A DNA stretch of 47,219 bases from a virus, in the IMG/VR virus record IMGVR_UViG_3300012228_000005, positions 1-47,219 of that record; one strand, 5' to 3'. A model generated the notes under the pieces. That model did not search any database, was not told the origin of the DNA, and saw only the letters and a program-made list of their open reading frames with translations. Both the position numbers and the translations under genes were made by a program. Below are positions 7,698 through 17,050 of this stretch, piece by piece. Each line of letters opens with the position of its first letter. Position 1 is the stretch's first letter.

Positions 7698-8090
7698 ATG
7701 AACTTCCGCCCCGTCGGTTCGCGCGTGAAGGTGAAGCTCATCTCCAACGAGACGCTCAGCCAGGGCGGCATCATCGTCCCGGGCATCGAGCTCGTGGCTG
7801 CGATGGAGAAGAAGGACGAGGGAGGCAGCCCGAACGAGAAGAAGTATCTCCAGCTCATCGAGGTGCTCGACGTTGGCGACGGGCGCCTTGATCCGACGAC
7901 GGGCGCCTACCGCGGCAGTCGCTTCAAGAAGGGCCAGCGCTGCCTGATGCGCGTAGGCCTCTCAGCTCAGGTGCACATCGACCACATCCCGGGGCGCGTG
8001 AACGAAGCCCTGGTCCTCGAGGACGTGCTCGTCGCCGTCGAGGAAGAGGCGCGCGTGCCCGCGCCCATGAGACTCGCTCCCACCAGCTAG
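7698..8090 (+). CDS. GroES-like co-chaperonin
   Basis: A 130-residue protein with the order of Cpn10 motifs: a first strand FRPVGSRVKVKL, the mobile-loop flank QGGIIVPG, a central EVLDVGDGR, then FKKGQRCLMRVG and a C-terminal LVLEDVLVAVEE. In GroES the N-terminal strand, the GGI-hydrophobic mobile-loop tip and the final DIL strand are hallmarks; all are present. A 20-30 residue insertion after the mobile loop (EKKDEGGSPNEKKYLQ) makes it longer than the usual 95-100. T4 gp31 is the known phage case, replacing GroES so the host GroEL can fold the capsid protein. Its place between portal and scaffold-capsid genes fits that role. The functional statement is inference; the family call is fairly secure. 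Confidence 0.8.
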   Translation: MNFRPVGSRVKVKLISNETLSQGGIIVPGIELVAAMEKKDEGGSPNEKKYLQLIEVLDVGDGRLDPTTGAYRGSRFKKGQRCLMRVGLSAQVHIDHIPGRVNEALVLEDVLVAVEEEARVPAPMRLAPTS

Positions 8091-8135
8091 GGCGCGGAGA
8101 GTTGTTCCTGCTCAGCCAGACCAAGGACCAATCCC

Positions 8136-8342
8136 ATGCCGCAACCGAAACCTCTCCCTGACCATTCCCAGCAAAGCCGTCACCGCAACAAGTACGAGGT
8201 GACGCTCGCTCGCCTTGCCTCGATGTCGCCCGCCGAGCTGCGCACGCTCGGAGCCCAGCTCCAGGCCCACGAGGGCGGCGAGTACATCATGAAGCTGATC
8301 CTCGGCGGGTACGAGGCGTACACGAAGGCTCCGAAGGCGTGA
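8136..8342 (+). CDS. hypothetical protein, 68 aa
   Basis: A short protein with a likely helix-turn-helix outline (RNKYEVTLARLASMSPAEL) and an amphipathic C-terminal helix (GGEYIMKLILGGYEAYTKA). No family recognised. Its stop overlaps the GTG start of the next small gene. Confidence 0.55.
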   Translation: MPQPKPLPDHSQQSRHRNKYEVTLARLASMSPAELRTLGAQLQAHEGGEYIMKLILGGYEAYTKAPKA

Positions 8343-8500
8343 AGCCCCGTGGTGACAAGCTCATCAACCGGGTGGCTGCAACCGGCCCCTGCAACTACCT
8401 CTTCCAGGGCCGCTTCTGGCTCCTCGAGCCCGGCAAGGTCTACGGCACGCGGCTGGACAAGGCGACGGGCGTGCGCAGGATCGTCGTTCTGGTGAGCTGA
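8339..8500 (+). CDS. hypothetical protein, 53 aa
   Basis: Starts at GTG in a GTGA overlap. It reads MKPRGDKLINRVAATG then CNYLFQGRFWLLEPGKVYG and ends VRRIVVLVS; mostly beta, likely a small SH3-like barrel. Third codon positions are nearly all G or C, supporting translation. Function unknown; between co-chaperonin and scaffold genes a minor head role is possible. Confidence 0.5.
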   Translation: MKPRGDKLINRVAATGPCNYLFQGRFWLLEPGKVYGTRLDKATGVRRIVVLVS

Positions 8501-8574
8501 TGGCCGCGCCAGAGCCACCACCCGCGGCGTAGGCTCTTGCCAGGGCCCCTGGCGGCTGTGTAGACCGTTGGCCC

Positions 8575-9747
8575 ATGCCCAAGGTCAAGAATCGCACAGG
8601 TCCGCCCCAGGGGCGCCAGAACGGCCGAAGCGTAGACCAGGCGGTGAGCGACCTCGGGAGGCTCGCCTCAGACGATCGCGGCTCCCAGCGCGACGTTGTT
8701 CCCCGTGGAACACCGCTCGAGGACGACGCCGAGCGCCAGGAGCGCCGAGAGGGGCCCGACGCCGACGTCTACGAGAAGATCATGGGCAAGAAGGCTCCAG
8801 GCGCGCGCAAGCAGATGCAGCAGCGCGATGAGCGCCGGCCGGGACTCGAGCTCGATGAGGAGGAAGATGAGCTCGATGAGGAAGAGGAGACAGAAGAGAT
8901 CAACGCCCGGGACGCCGAGGATGACCTCGAAGGCCCGGACGAGGACGATGACGCTGGGGATGCCGAGGCCCCTCGCGTCACGAAGAAGCAGCTCGAGAAG
9001 GCGCGTAACGCCCTTCGTCGAGCTGGTGCCCCGGCCTGGGCGTTCGATGAGGAACCCGAGAGGGTCCTCGAGCTGGCGCGTTCCTACTCCGGCTACCAGT
9101 CGAATGCCGATCGTGCTCTACAGTCGAAAGACGAGACCATTCGCGCCTTGTCGTCCGCCCTGAGCGGTGGCGGCAAGGGCAAGCAAGCGGGTGCAGCAGG
9201 CGAGAACCCCGAGACAGAGACTCCCTCGGAGGAAGACCTCGTCCGTGCTGCTGAAGGACTCGCTCGCTCGATGGGCGTCGAAGCCGACGAGGGCACGAAG
9301 AAAGCCCTGGTGGAGTTTGGCCGTGCGGCGCGCAAGGGCGCGGGCTCGTCTGCTGAGAAGCAGGAGCTCGATCGCCTTCGTGGCACCGTCGCGGACATGC
9401 TCATCGACCAGGGCATCCGCGGTGTCAGGCGTCGCTACGCCGAACACCTGTCCGACCCTGACGCACGCCAGCGACTCCGGAAGCGCATGGTCGCACTCGA
9501 CTCCGAAGGCGGATTCGGGAGCGACATCGGCCGGCTCGCTCGCGAGGCAGCGCGCTCCCTGTGGGGCGATCCTGCGCGCGCCAAGGAAGGACGAGCACGC
9601 GCTCGCAAGAGCGGTGCACCTGTGACGTCATCGAGGCGTGAAGAGCGCCGGTCGAAAGGGCCCGAGGTGGGGACCGAGGACCACGACCGCGCTGTTTTCA
9701 GGGCGATCACCAAGGGTGAACGCTCGCGCTTCGCTGTGCGCCGCTAG
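8575..9747 (+). CDS. capsid scaffolding protein
   Basis: A 390-residue protein placed directly before the major capsid gene. Its N-terminal third is extremely acidic (runs of Asp and Glu around residues 95-130), the middle is helical and coiled-coil-like (AEKQELDRLRGTVADMLIDQ), and the C-terminus is strongly basic (SSRREERRSKG then ERSRFAVRR). An acidic helical body plus a basic C-terminal capsid-binding tail is the usual design of phage scaffolding proteins, which template prohead assembly and then leave. No protease catalytic triad is evident, so I favour a plain scaffold over a protease-scaffold fusion. Confidence 0.75.
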   Translation: MPKVKNRTGPPQGRQNGRSVDQAVSDLGRLASDDRGSQRDVVPRGTPLEDDAERQERREGPDADVYEKIMGKKAPGARKQMQQRDERRPGLELDEEEDELDEEEETEEINARDAEDDLEGPDEDDDAGDAEAPRVTKKQLEKARNALRRAGAPAWAFDEEPERVLELARSYSGYQSNADRALQSKDETIRALSSALSGGGKGKQAGAAGENPETETPSEEDLVRAAEGLARSMGVEADEGTKKALVEFGRAARKGAGSSAEKQELDRLRGTVADMLIDQGIRGVRRRYAEHLSDPDARQRLRKRMVALDSEGGFGSDIGRLAREAARSLWGDPARAKEGRARARKSGAPVTSSRREERRSKGPEVGTEDHDRAVFRAITKGERSRFAVRR

Positions 9748-9812
9748 GAGCTACTTCAGCTCTCACAACTCGCTTCGTTCCCCAATCCCCGAAAGGAGGA
9801 CGTGGTACTACC

Positions 9813-10997
9813 ATGTCTTCAGGAGTCGCGCTCGCCAACTTCCTCGACTTCGTCGAGGGAACCACGAGCACCTACATCAACGGCCCGATGGGCCTGGTGA
9901 TGGAGGCTGTCAAGAATACCTACTGGTTCGGTCGGCTCATCCAGGGCCAGCGGGCCAAGAAGAAGATGATCTCGGGCGGAGCCAACCTCCGTCACTCGAC
10001 GATCTTCCAGGACTCGGGCTCGCTCGAGACCTACCTGCCCGGTGCCTCGCACCAGTGGCAGAACGTGCAGCGTCTGCAACGAGTCCAGGTCGAGTGGCGC
10101 TACGCCATGGCACACATGTCCTGGGTCGAGCAGGAGATCATCAACAACGAGATCGTGGCGTATGGAGACGACGAGGCTCGCTTCTGCGAGTTCGTCAACA
10201 TCCGGAACGAGAAGGAAACGATCTGCTGGGCGTCGATCTGGAACGGTCTCGAAAACCTGCTGTGGCAGGTGCCTTTCCCGGAAGACATGGAGAGCGCGGA
10301 CGGCACCGAGCCGTTCTCGATTCCGTTCCACATCAACGAGGACACGAGCGGCCTCTTCAATCCCCGCACCGTCGCTGCCTTCACCACCAAGCAGGGCCTC
10401 TCGCCGACAGCGGCAGCGGTTGCTGGGCGGTATCAGCCGCAAGTGGCGACCTACAGCTCCGCTGGCGTCGGCGTCACCGACAACAACATTGTGGTGGCCT
10501 TCGACAACATGTCGGAGCTCCTCACCTACGAGCAGCCTCCGACCATGCAGCAGTACTGGGAAGATCCCCGGTACAACAAGCAGATGATCGTGACGACCCG
10601 TCGCGGGCGTGCGATCTACAAAAACCTGCTGCGCCAGTTCCAGGACCACTTCGTGGCTGGACCGCAGGACCCGGCCTACCCGGATCCGCAGTACTTCGGC
10701 ATCCCGATCCAACGCGCTTCGACCCTCGAAGGGCTGGCGCTCTACGACACGGGAGCGAGCACGCTGGGCGATGAGTTCAACGCCACCAACGATGGCCCGC
10801 GGTTCTACTTCCTGAACGCCGAGTACCTGTACCCGGTGTTTCACGCGCGTCGGTACTTCCACAAGTACGAGGTGACCAAGCACCACAACGTGCCTGACAC
10901 CTGGGTGCTGCCGATCGCGATCTGGTTCAACACCATCTGCACCAGCTATCAGCGACAGGGCATCGTGTCGCCGAGCACCTCGGTCTACACCTCGTAG
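9813..10997 (+). CDS. major capsid protein
   Basis: A 394-residue protein right after the scaffold gene, with the best ribosome site nearby (AGGAGG at 9794-9799). Its length and its order (an N-terminal helix SGVALANFLDFVEGTT, a basic loop QRAKKKMISGG, long amphipathic segment around MAHMSWVEQEIINNEIVAYG, and beta-rich C-terminal part with FYFLNAEYLYPVFHARRYF) fit an HK97-fold shell protein. Strict G/C third positions and high aromatic content fit a highly expressed virion protein. Assigned on context plus overall character, since HK97-fold sequences diverge beyond recognition by eye. Confidence 0.75.
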   Translation: MSSGVALANFLDFVEGTTSTYINGPMGLVMEAVKNTYWFGRLIQGQRAKKKMISGGANLRHSTIFQDSGSLETYLPGASHQWQNVQRLQRVQVEWRYAMAHMSWVEQEIINNEIVAYGDDEARFCEFVNIRNEKETICWASIWNGLENLLWQVPFPEDMESADGTEPFSIPFHINEDTSGLFNPRTVAAFTTKQGLSPTAAAVAGRYQPQVATYSSAGVGVTDNNIVVAFDNMSELLTYEQPPTMQQYWEDPRYNKQMIVTTRRGRAIYKNLLRQFQDHFVAGPQDPAYPDPQYFGIPIQRASTLEGLALYDTGASTLGDEFNATNDGPRFYFLNAEYLYPVFHARRYFHKYEVTKHHNVPDTWVLPIAIWFNTICTSYQRQGIVSPSTSVYTS

Positions 10998-11015
10998 GGC
11001 AAAGGAGAAAACCCA

Positions 11016-11585
11016 ATGTTCCTCATCATGCCCACGGCTTTCGGGGTGGGATTCCAAGTGCCCGACGTGTCGGTCAAGGCGTTCGTCCGTGGTGGTTCGA
11101 AGGTGCTCGGCCAGGTGGTCGAGTTCGACTTCGCCAACTCGGACGCCGCGGTGCTCGACAACAACATGGACGGCGGTAGTGACAGTGGCTTCGCCAACGT
11201 GATCGCCACCACGGTCCCATCCGCCACCACGCGCAGGAAGATCTACGGCATCGTGGAGGGCCCCGGTGAAGGCAGCCAAGCCGGAGCCGGGACCACCGTC
11301 GCGGACGACGCTCTTGCGGTCGTGAAGATGTACGGGCACACCCGTGCCCTGGTCTTCGACGCGACCGGCGCTCTCGCGAAGGACGATGACCTGTTCGTGA
11401 TCGCTGGGGCTTCCCCGGCGAGCGCCACGGGTCTCGTCGATCGTGACGCGACCTTCGTGGTCGAAGTGGAGTACCCAATCGTCGGGAAGTGCCTCGAAAC
11501 CGTCGCTGACGCGGATCCCGCGATCCTCGCCAAAATCTGGTTCTGGGGCGGCCTCCCGTTCGGGATCAATCAACTTCAGACCTGA
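11016..11585 (+). CDS. putative head decoration or minor capsid protein, 189 aa
   Basis: Follows the capsid gene by 18 bp with a good ribosome site (AAAGGAG). The protein is beta-rich, short of charge and rich in Ala, Gly, Val and Asp (VLDNNMDGGSDSGF; DDLFVIAGASPASATG), typical of virion surface proteins. Genes in this place often encode decoration or cement proteins; there is no diagnostic motif, so the call rests on context. Confidence 0.5.
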   Translation: MFLIMPTAFGVGFQVPDVSVKAFVRGGSKVLGQVVEFDFANSDAAVLDNNMDGGSDSGFANVIATTVPSATTRRKIYGIVEGPGEGSQAGAGTTVADDALAVVKMYGHTRALVFDATGALAKDDDLFVIAGASPASATGLVDRDATFVVEVEYPIVGKCLETVADADPAILAKIWFWGGLPFGINQLQT

Positions 11586-11663
11586 CAACTCTCCTGGTGG
11601 GGGCTCCGGCGCCATTCCGATCTGGCATGGGAAGCGCCGGGGCCTCGCCAGCTCTCCCTCGCG

Positions 11664-12647
11664 ATGACGCAGAACTCAGTTTTCTTCGATCACATCCGGA
11701 GCGTGCTGGGCGACGAGCCCTCGGCCGGAATGAGCGAGGGGGAGTACCTTCGACTAGCGGCTGACTGGTTCTCAGCCGCGCACGCCTGGCAGTTCCTCCA
11801 GCGCCCGCTGCGCCTGGATCTCCGTGGAGCGATCTCGATCATAGGCGCCACCTACACCCACGCCACACGGCAACTGGTGAAGGCTGGAGGCTTCACGGAC
11901 CACACCCACGTCTCGGGCGATCGGCTGACGGCCCTGGGCGGGACGGACGTCGAGCTCCGCAGCTACGAGGTCGCACGCAAGCTCGACGACGACACGCTCG
12001 TCCTGTACGGAGACGGCCTGGGGGCTGACGCGGACGGAAGCGCGGATGTCGCCTTCAAGCTGCCGAACGACTCGATCGGGCTCCCGAGCGACTTCATGGC
12101 CTTCCCGGGCCAGCGCCCGCTGCGCAGCACGAGCGACGTGGTTCGCTCGATCGAGTTCACCACGCGCGACGTCCTGACGGGCAGGCGCGCGTCCATGGTC
12201 GAGGTCGATGGCGGCTGCACCTTCCTCGCGGTCATCACCGAGATGCCGAACCGCGTCACGAAGAACACGGACCCCGTGCTGGAGATCTTCCCCGGGGTCT
12301 CAGCGAACCAGAAGGACTCGTTGCGAGGGTACTACCGCGCTCGCCTGGTGATCGACCCAGCGGACGACCAGGCCGTCGTGCCTCTGCCAGCGAACCGCCC
12401 TGCGCTCGAGCTCGCGCTCATCAAGGCGTGCCGGGCCTTCGCGCTCGGGCTCGAGGAGGGCGAGGAGATCGGAAAGCCCTCCCTGGAGGAGCTCCTGGCG
12501 CGTCTCACGATCTCCGACATCTGGAAGGCGGCGAGGAAGCAGGATGGCCTGCAGCAACCCACCGTGGGGCCACTGCGGGGTGGGGTGGGCGACCGTGGCG
12601 GGTACTACAAGCGCAGCCTCGCGTCCGAAGTCGACGGCCCAGTTTGA
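11664..12647 (+). CDS. neck adaptor (head-to-tail connector) protein
   Basis: A 327-residue protein. The N-terminal helices with YLRLAADWFSAAHAWQFL resemble the start of podovirus adaptor proteins (gp11-like tail tubular A and relatives), where a helical bundle contains an Ala-rich helix ending in Trp-x-Phe. A central beta-rich part (RASMVEVDGGCTFLAVI) and a C-terminal helical segment (RPALELALIKACRAFALGLE) follow, as in that family. It lies between capsid/decoration and the nozzle-like gene, the canonical order. The adaptor ring docks the portal to the tail. Family call by pattern and order. Confidence 0.6.
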   Translation: MTQNSVFFDHIRSVLGDEPSAGMSEGEYLRLAADWFSAAHAWQFLQRPLRLDLRGAISIIGATYTHATRQLVKAGGFTDHTHVSGDRLTALGGTDVELRSYEVARKLDDDTLVLYGDGLGADADGSADVAFKLPNDSIGLPSDFMAFPGQRPLRSTSDVVRSIEFTTRDVLTGRRASMVEVDGGCTFLAVITEMPNRVTKNTDPVLEIFPGVSANQKDSLRGYYRARLVIDPADDQAVVPLPANRPALELALIKACRAFALGLEEGEEIGKPSLEELLARLTISDIWKAARKQDGLQQPTVGPLRGGVGDRGGYYKRSLASEVDGPV

Positions 12648-12650
12648 GCC

Positions 12651-15600
12651 ATGGCTGAAGAAGACGAGTTCGAGCTCCAGATGCCCCTCGGCGGGGTTTC
12701 AGACGATCTCGCCTTCAGCCGGCAGGACCTCGGGACTACGCGCGAAGCCTTCAACGCGCGCGGCCAGGACCCGAAGACCGGGCGCGAGCGCATCTCGCAG
12801 CGTTCTGGCCTCTCACTTGCCAACACGGGGCAGCTCGACGGCTCGAACCGGATCCTCGAGATGGCCTCGGTCGTCTTCGACACCCGGAATCTCACCTATG
12901 CGGCCCTCACAAGCGAGGCCGAGGAGTGGTCGACCGTGGGCCCGAAGAAGGAGACCGTGCGCCATGGAGTGACCGACAGCCAGGGCTCGATCTACTTCAC
13001 CGACGGCGCGTCCGGTATCGCGAAGCTGAACCCAGATGGTGAGCTCGTCTGGCAGTTCCCGCTGCCCGTCGCCGACAAGGGGCACTCGATCCGCTTCGTC
13101 TACGTGGACGACCTCTTCGACGTGTATGTGGGAGTCTCGAGCACGGCGGCGACCCTGACGCCCTTTGGCACGCGCCCAGACCTCGGCCAGTTCTGGAAGC
13201 TGACCCAACTCCCCGACGACGAGGTGGAGCTCGCCTGGGAAGTGCGACCAGGCGCGTACGTCGAGGAGGCCAAGGTCTACCGGGACAAGCTCTACACGCT
13301 GCAAAACAACCCCTCGATCGGGAAGGCCTACATCCGGGTCTACAAGGATCTCGATGCGGCGGCACCGAGCCTCGCACAGGAGTGGCGAGTGCCGTGGCCC
13401 GCGAATGGGATGGACCTGAATGAGGCTGGAGACGTGTTCGTCGCGAGTGCGCGTGGCGGGTCCATCGTTAACTTCCTCATCGGCAACTTCCATCGAGTGA
13501 ATCCGAAGTGGCCAAGGACCTCCACCGGCGGACGCCCTCTCGCACCCGAGGTTGTCGATTGGACGCCCTACGATCTCGACGACTTCGAGAGGCGGGTGTG
13601 GTCCTGGTTTATGGCCGAGGACATCAGCGTGTTTGACGTCTTTGGGGCGCTCGCGCAGGACGTACCAATTCAGCGCTGGCCGGATCGCTCGGGCAAGAAT
13701 CGCCACCTGTACGAGCCCTCCTCGATCGGGAAGAAGCCGCCGACGCTCGCATTCAACGCTCTCGGCACGCGCCCCGGGGTGCGCTTCGATGGGACGCAGG
13801 CGCTCGTCTCGCTCGCCAACAGCTCGATCAAGAAGCAGTACGCCGACACACAGAAAACTGTGTGGCCTGCTTACGAGGGCTCGATGTTCCTGTCGATCTT
13901 CGTGGTGCGCCCGGAAAAGCGCGACTCGGGAAATCCATTCTATATCTTCGAGCAAAGCAACACGGCGTCTGGCGCGAGCGACCACGTCATCGCGGCGAAC
14001 CGCTCCGACGGCAACACGATCCCTGGCACCTTCCTGTCGGGCGTGATAACGCACTTCGCCACGACGGCAGTCGGGGACCCTGGCCGTGGCACCAACGGGC
14101 ACCCCAAGGAAGCCTCCTTCGACAACGACCACGACGCGGCGATCATCGCCATCCTGTGGGACGGTGGGATCACTCCGGGCGACACGACGAAGACGCGCTC
14201 ACTCTTCCAGCTCAACGGAGCGCCAGTGGACCGCTACGAGGGCAAGGGCAACACGACAAAAGACCCATCAATCCTCGGCTCGGGTACACAGGGCGGCGCG
14301 ATCGACGATCTGTCTGGCGATGTACTCGCGATCTTCACGCTCGACATGATGGATCGCGACAGCACGGCGGAGCCCAAGGTCCTCACCCACGACAAGCTTG
14401 AGGACACGGATGCGGATGTGGACCAGACGGACAACGAGCTCACCAAACTCGTCGGCTACTTCGCCCACTACTTCGGCCTGTCGCACCTGCTCCCGCGCGA
14501 GACCCAGAGCTATACCCATCCCTACGGCTGCCAGACCGAGACCTTCTTCGGAGGGAATGTGGTCGACCTCGTGTGCGGTCCACCGCCGGATGGCGACCTG
14601 GGCGCGTGGGGGCGATCCATCCGGGACTTCTGGTGCCTCACGAAATGGTCCCCGACGGGCGATCTCGTGTGGACGCTCAATGGCGAGGAGCCCGATCCAC
14701 TCTCCTCTAGCAACGGCGTGGTGGGCGTCGGCTACGGTGTGCGCGTCGACAAGGACGGCAACCTGTTCTCGATCGGGCCCACGACCACCTTCTGGGACAA
14801 TACGCCCTCGACGAATCGGTTGCTCAAGGTGATCGACAAGGGCACGACCTTCAGCCTCGCCGCTGTGGATGGGGCGTGGGGGGTGGCGATCGCCTCGCCG
14901 ACCTATCTCTACCCGCGCATGGCGGTGGATCCGACCGGCAACGTCTACGTCCCGGTCGACGCCGACTCCACGGTGCAGGTGTTCAAGGGCACCGATGGCA
15001 CGCAACTGCACACCTTTCAGGTGGGGGACCCTGTTGTGCCGTCGGCGGTCGCGATCGACCCGAGGATCCCTAACTACGGCGACGACATCGCCGTTTCTCG
15101 CGCTCGCTTCGTGTACGTCTTCGGCGGCGTGGGGACGGCGAAGGATCATGGAATCACCAAGGTTCGGCTGGTGGCCGAGACCCCGCTCAGCGGCTCGCCG
15201 CGTGAGCACGTCCACCTCGGGATCTCCGCGGGCGGGCTCATCAAGACCTTCGCGGTCGGAGGCGCCTCCTACGCCACGCCCTCTGGCGCCGCGGGCGCGC
15301 TCTCCACGACGCCCTTCTACGTCCAGTCGGTGCCAGCCTTCGAGAAGGTCTACATCACCGATGGGGTCTCGAAGATCCAGGTCTTCGACCCACGCGAGGA
15401 CACGGTCGCTCCCCTCGAGAGCACGACTCCCGGGGGCGTCCCGCACGGGGCCAAGCTGGTCGAGCTCTGGCGCGGCCGGCTCTTCTGGGCGCGTGCACCT
15501 GGCCTGATCGGGGGTGCCTTCGACTGGGCTGCTTCGCGCGTGGCTGAGCCCACCGACTACAACAACTTCCCGCCCTCACGCGATCCGGCTTCGGCGATCG

Positions 15601-16529
15601 CGGGCGAGAACTCGGCCGGGCCTGGCATGTGCCCGGACATCATCAACACGCTGATCCCGCTCTCGGACGACTTCCTGCTTTTCGGGTGCGATCACTCGAT
15701 CTTCATGCTCTCCGGGGACCCGGGCGACGGCGGGCAGTTCGACATCGTCTCGGAGGTCACCGGGATCGCCTTCGGCCGGCCCTGGTGCAAGGACCCCGAG
15801 GGCAACGTGTGGTTCATCGGGAGCCGGGGCGGGCTCTTCGCGATCGCGCCTGGTGGGAGGCCCATCCGCGTCTCCGAGCGCAACATCGACGAGCGCCTCT
15901 CCAGGATCAACTTCGAGACCCACTACGTACGCCTCGCCTGGAACGACCGCGACAAGGGCGTCCACATCATGCGCTTCCCGTTCGGGACGCCGGGCGACCC
16001 GGTCGAGCATTGGTTCTGGGACAAGAAGCGGGCAGCACCCTGGCCCGACACTTTCGGCACCGAGACCGAGCCCGACATCGAGCCCACCGCGATCTACGTG
16101 GTCGACGGGGACGACCCCGATGACAGGCTCGTCCTCCTCGGTGGGCGCGACGGCCGGATCAGGAAGTGGGACGTGGACGCCAACGACGACGACGGGACCG
16201 CGATCGACTTCAGCGTCCTGGCTGGCCCGCTGGCTGGCTCAGAGGCCGCGCGCGAGATGCGTTTCGTGGGTCCGCGCGTGGTGCTCGCGAGCGACCAGGA
16301 CGGGGCCATCTACCAGCTCTACGCGACCGATGATCCCGCCATCCTCGGGTCGCCGCGCGCGAGCGGGATCCTGCACCCGGGCCGGAACCCTTTGAAGCGT
16401 GCCAAGATGCGCGGCTCGCACTGCTTCGTCCGGGTCCGGAACTCGGTTGCCGGCCAGCGCTGCGCGATCGAGTCCGTGCACATGCGCGCCCATCCTGCGG
16501 GCCAGAAGCGGGTCAGGAACACGCCATGA
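12651..16529 (+). CDS. tail nozzle-like beta-propeller protein with inserted lectin-like domain
   Basis: A 1292-residue virion protein following the adaptor. Propeller-like blades recur: DSQGSIYFTDGASGIAKL near residue 110, DLNEAGDVFVASARGG near 255, DPTGNVYVPVDADSTVQVF near 760, and GNVWFIGSRGGLFAIAPGG near 1055. The C-terminal part (KLVELWRGRLFWARAP...DWAASRVAEPTDYNNFP) matches the style of podovirus tail tubular B/nozzle proteins, whose propeller closes the tail. Between the blades, roughly residues 340-600, lies a concanavalin A/LamG-like segment (DRSGKNRHLYEP, then GTRPGVRFDGTQALV), normally a carbohydrate-binding fold. Nozzles are usually 600-900 residues; the insertion explains the extra length. 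Its stop overlaps the next start (ATGA). Confidence 0.68.
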   Translation: MAEEDEFELQMPLGGVSDDLAFSRQDLGTTREAFNARGQDPKTGRERISQRSGLSLANTGQLDGSNRILEMASVVFDTRNLTYAALTSEAEEWSTVGPKKETVRHGVTDSQGSIYFTDGASGIAKLNPDGELVWQFPLPVADKGHSIRFVYVDDLFDVYVGVSSTAATLTPFGTRPDLGQFWKLTQLPDDEVELAWEVRPGAYVEEAKVYRDKLYTLQNNPSIGKAYIRVYKDLDAAAPSLAQEWRVPWPANGMDLNEAGDVFVASARGGSIVNFLIGNFHRVNPKWPRTSTGGRPLAPEVVDWTPYDLDDFERRVWSWFMAEDISVFDVFGALAQDVPIQRWPDRSGKNRHLYEPSSIGKKPPTLAFNALGTRPGVRFDGTQALVSLANSSIKKQYADTQKTVWPAYEGSMFLSIFVVRPEKRDSGNPFYIFEQSNTASGASDHVIAANRSDGNTIPGTFLSGVITHFATTAVGDPGRGTNGHPKEASFDNDHDAAIIAILWDGGITPGDTTKTRSLFQLNGAPVDRYEGKGNTTKDPSILGSGTQGGAIDDLSGDVLAIFTLDMMDRDSTAEPKVLTHDKLEDTDADVDQTDNELTKLVGYFAHYFGLSHLLPRETQSYTHPYGCQTETFFGGNVVDLVCGPPPDGDLGAWGRSIRDFWCLTKWSPTGDLVWTLNGEEPDPLSSSNGVVGVGYGVRVDKDGNLFSIGPTTTFWDNTPSTNRLLKVIDKGTTFSLAAVDGAWGVAIASPTYLYPRMAVDPTGNVYVPVDADSTVQVFKGTDGTQLHTFQVGDPVVPSAVAIDPRIPNYGDDIAVSRARFVYVFGGVGTAKDHGITKVRLVAETPLSGSPREHVHLGISAGGLIKTFAVGGASYATPSGAAGALSTTPFYVQSVPAFEKVYITDGVSKIQVFDPREDTVAPLESTTPGGVPHGAKLVELWRGRLFWARAPGLIGGAFDWAASRVAEPTDYNNFPPSRDPASAIAGENSAGPGMCPDIINTLIPLSDDFLLFGCDHSIFMLSGDPGDGGQFDIVSEVTGIAFGRPWCKDPEGNVWFIGSRGGLFAIAPGGRPIRVSERNIDERLSRINFETHYVRLAWNDRDKGVHIMRFPFGTPGDPVEHWFWDKKRAAPWPDTFGTETEPDIEPTAIYVVDGDDPDDRLVLLGGRDGRIRKWDVDANDDDGTAIDFSVLAGPLAGSEAAREMRFVGPRVVLASDQDGAIYQLYATDDPAILGSPRASGILHPGRNPLKRAKMRGSHCFVRVRNSVAGQRCAIESVHMRAHPAGQKRVRNTP

Positions 16530-17047
16530 GCCGCGCTGAGCGACGACGGGCGAACCTCAGGGGCTCTGCTAGGCACAGCAATCTGATGGCAGATGGGCGC
16601 GGCGACCCCCGCGACCACCGTCGGGAGGGGAGCCGGCTGACCGACAATGCCTTCGACCCCACCTTCTTCGAGATCGACACGGACGGACGGCTGACACTGA
16701 CGGCTGGCGCGGCCACGGGCGCCGCAGGGACGGAGCCAGGCCGTGGGCTGCGCATCGGGACGGACGGGAAGCTCGAGGTCTTTCTCGGCGGAGGGCTGAC
16801 CTTCGACGCCGGCAGGGGCGTCTCGATTGCGTTCAGCGAGCTGGCCGAGCTCACCGACAACAGCGCGGGCACGGCCAGCGACACCCTGGCTGCGATCCCG
16901 GACCCGGTTGACGCTCCAGCCACGGCGGACGACCTCCGGGAGGACCTGGTCGCAAACGTGCTCCCGCCCCTGCGCGACGCCTTGGCCTCGCTTGCGGCCA
17001 AGCTCAATGCCATCCTGGACACGGCCACCAACACAGTGAGGACCTGA
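16526..17047 (+). CDS. putative small tail fibre or hub protein, 173 aa
   Basis: Starts in an ATGA overlap with the nozzle-like gene. After a basic N-terminus it has an exposed beta repeat (GRLTLTAGAATGAAG; GLRIGTDGKLEVFLGGGLTFD), typical of trimeric fibre shafts, then a C-terminal helical coiled coil (LREDLVANVLPPLRDALASL). It is the translationally coupled partner of the propeller protein, so a short tail fibre or plug is likely. No named family. Confidence 0.5.
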   Translation: MSRAERRRANLRGSARHSNLMADGRGDPRDHRREGSRLTDNAFDPTFFEIDTDGRLTLTAGAATGAAGTEPGRGLRIGTDGKLEVFLGGGLTFDAGRGVSIAFSELAELTDNSAGTASDTLAAIPDPVDAPATADDLREDLVANVLPPLRDALASLAAKLNAILDTATNTVRT

Positions 17048-17050
17048 CCC

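Noticed and set aside
9819-11615. 598-codon open frame on the minus strand opposite the capsid genes
   Set aside because: It is a shadow of GC-rich codons in the capsid and decoration genes, rich in Arg, Val, Asp and His without recognisable domains; the plus-strand genes have ribosome sites and the expected context.
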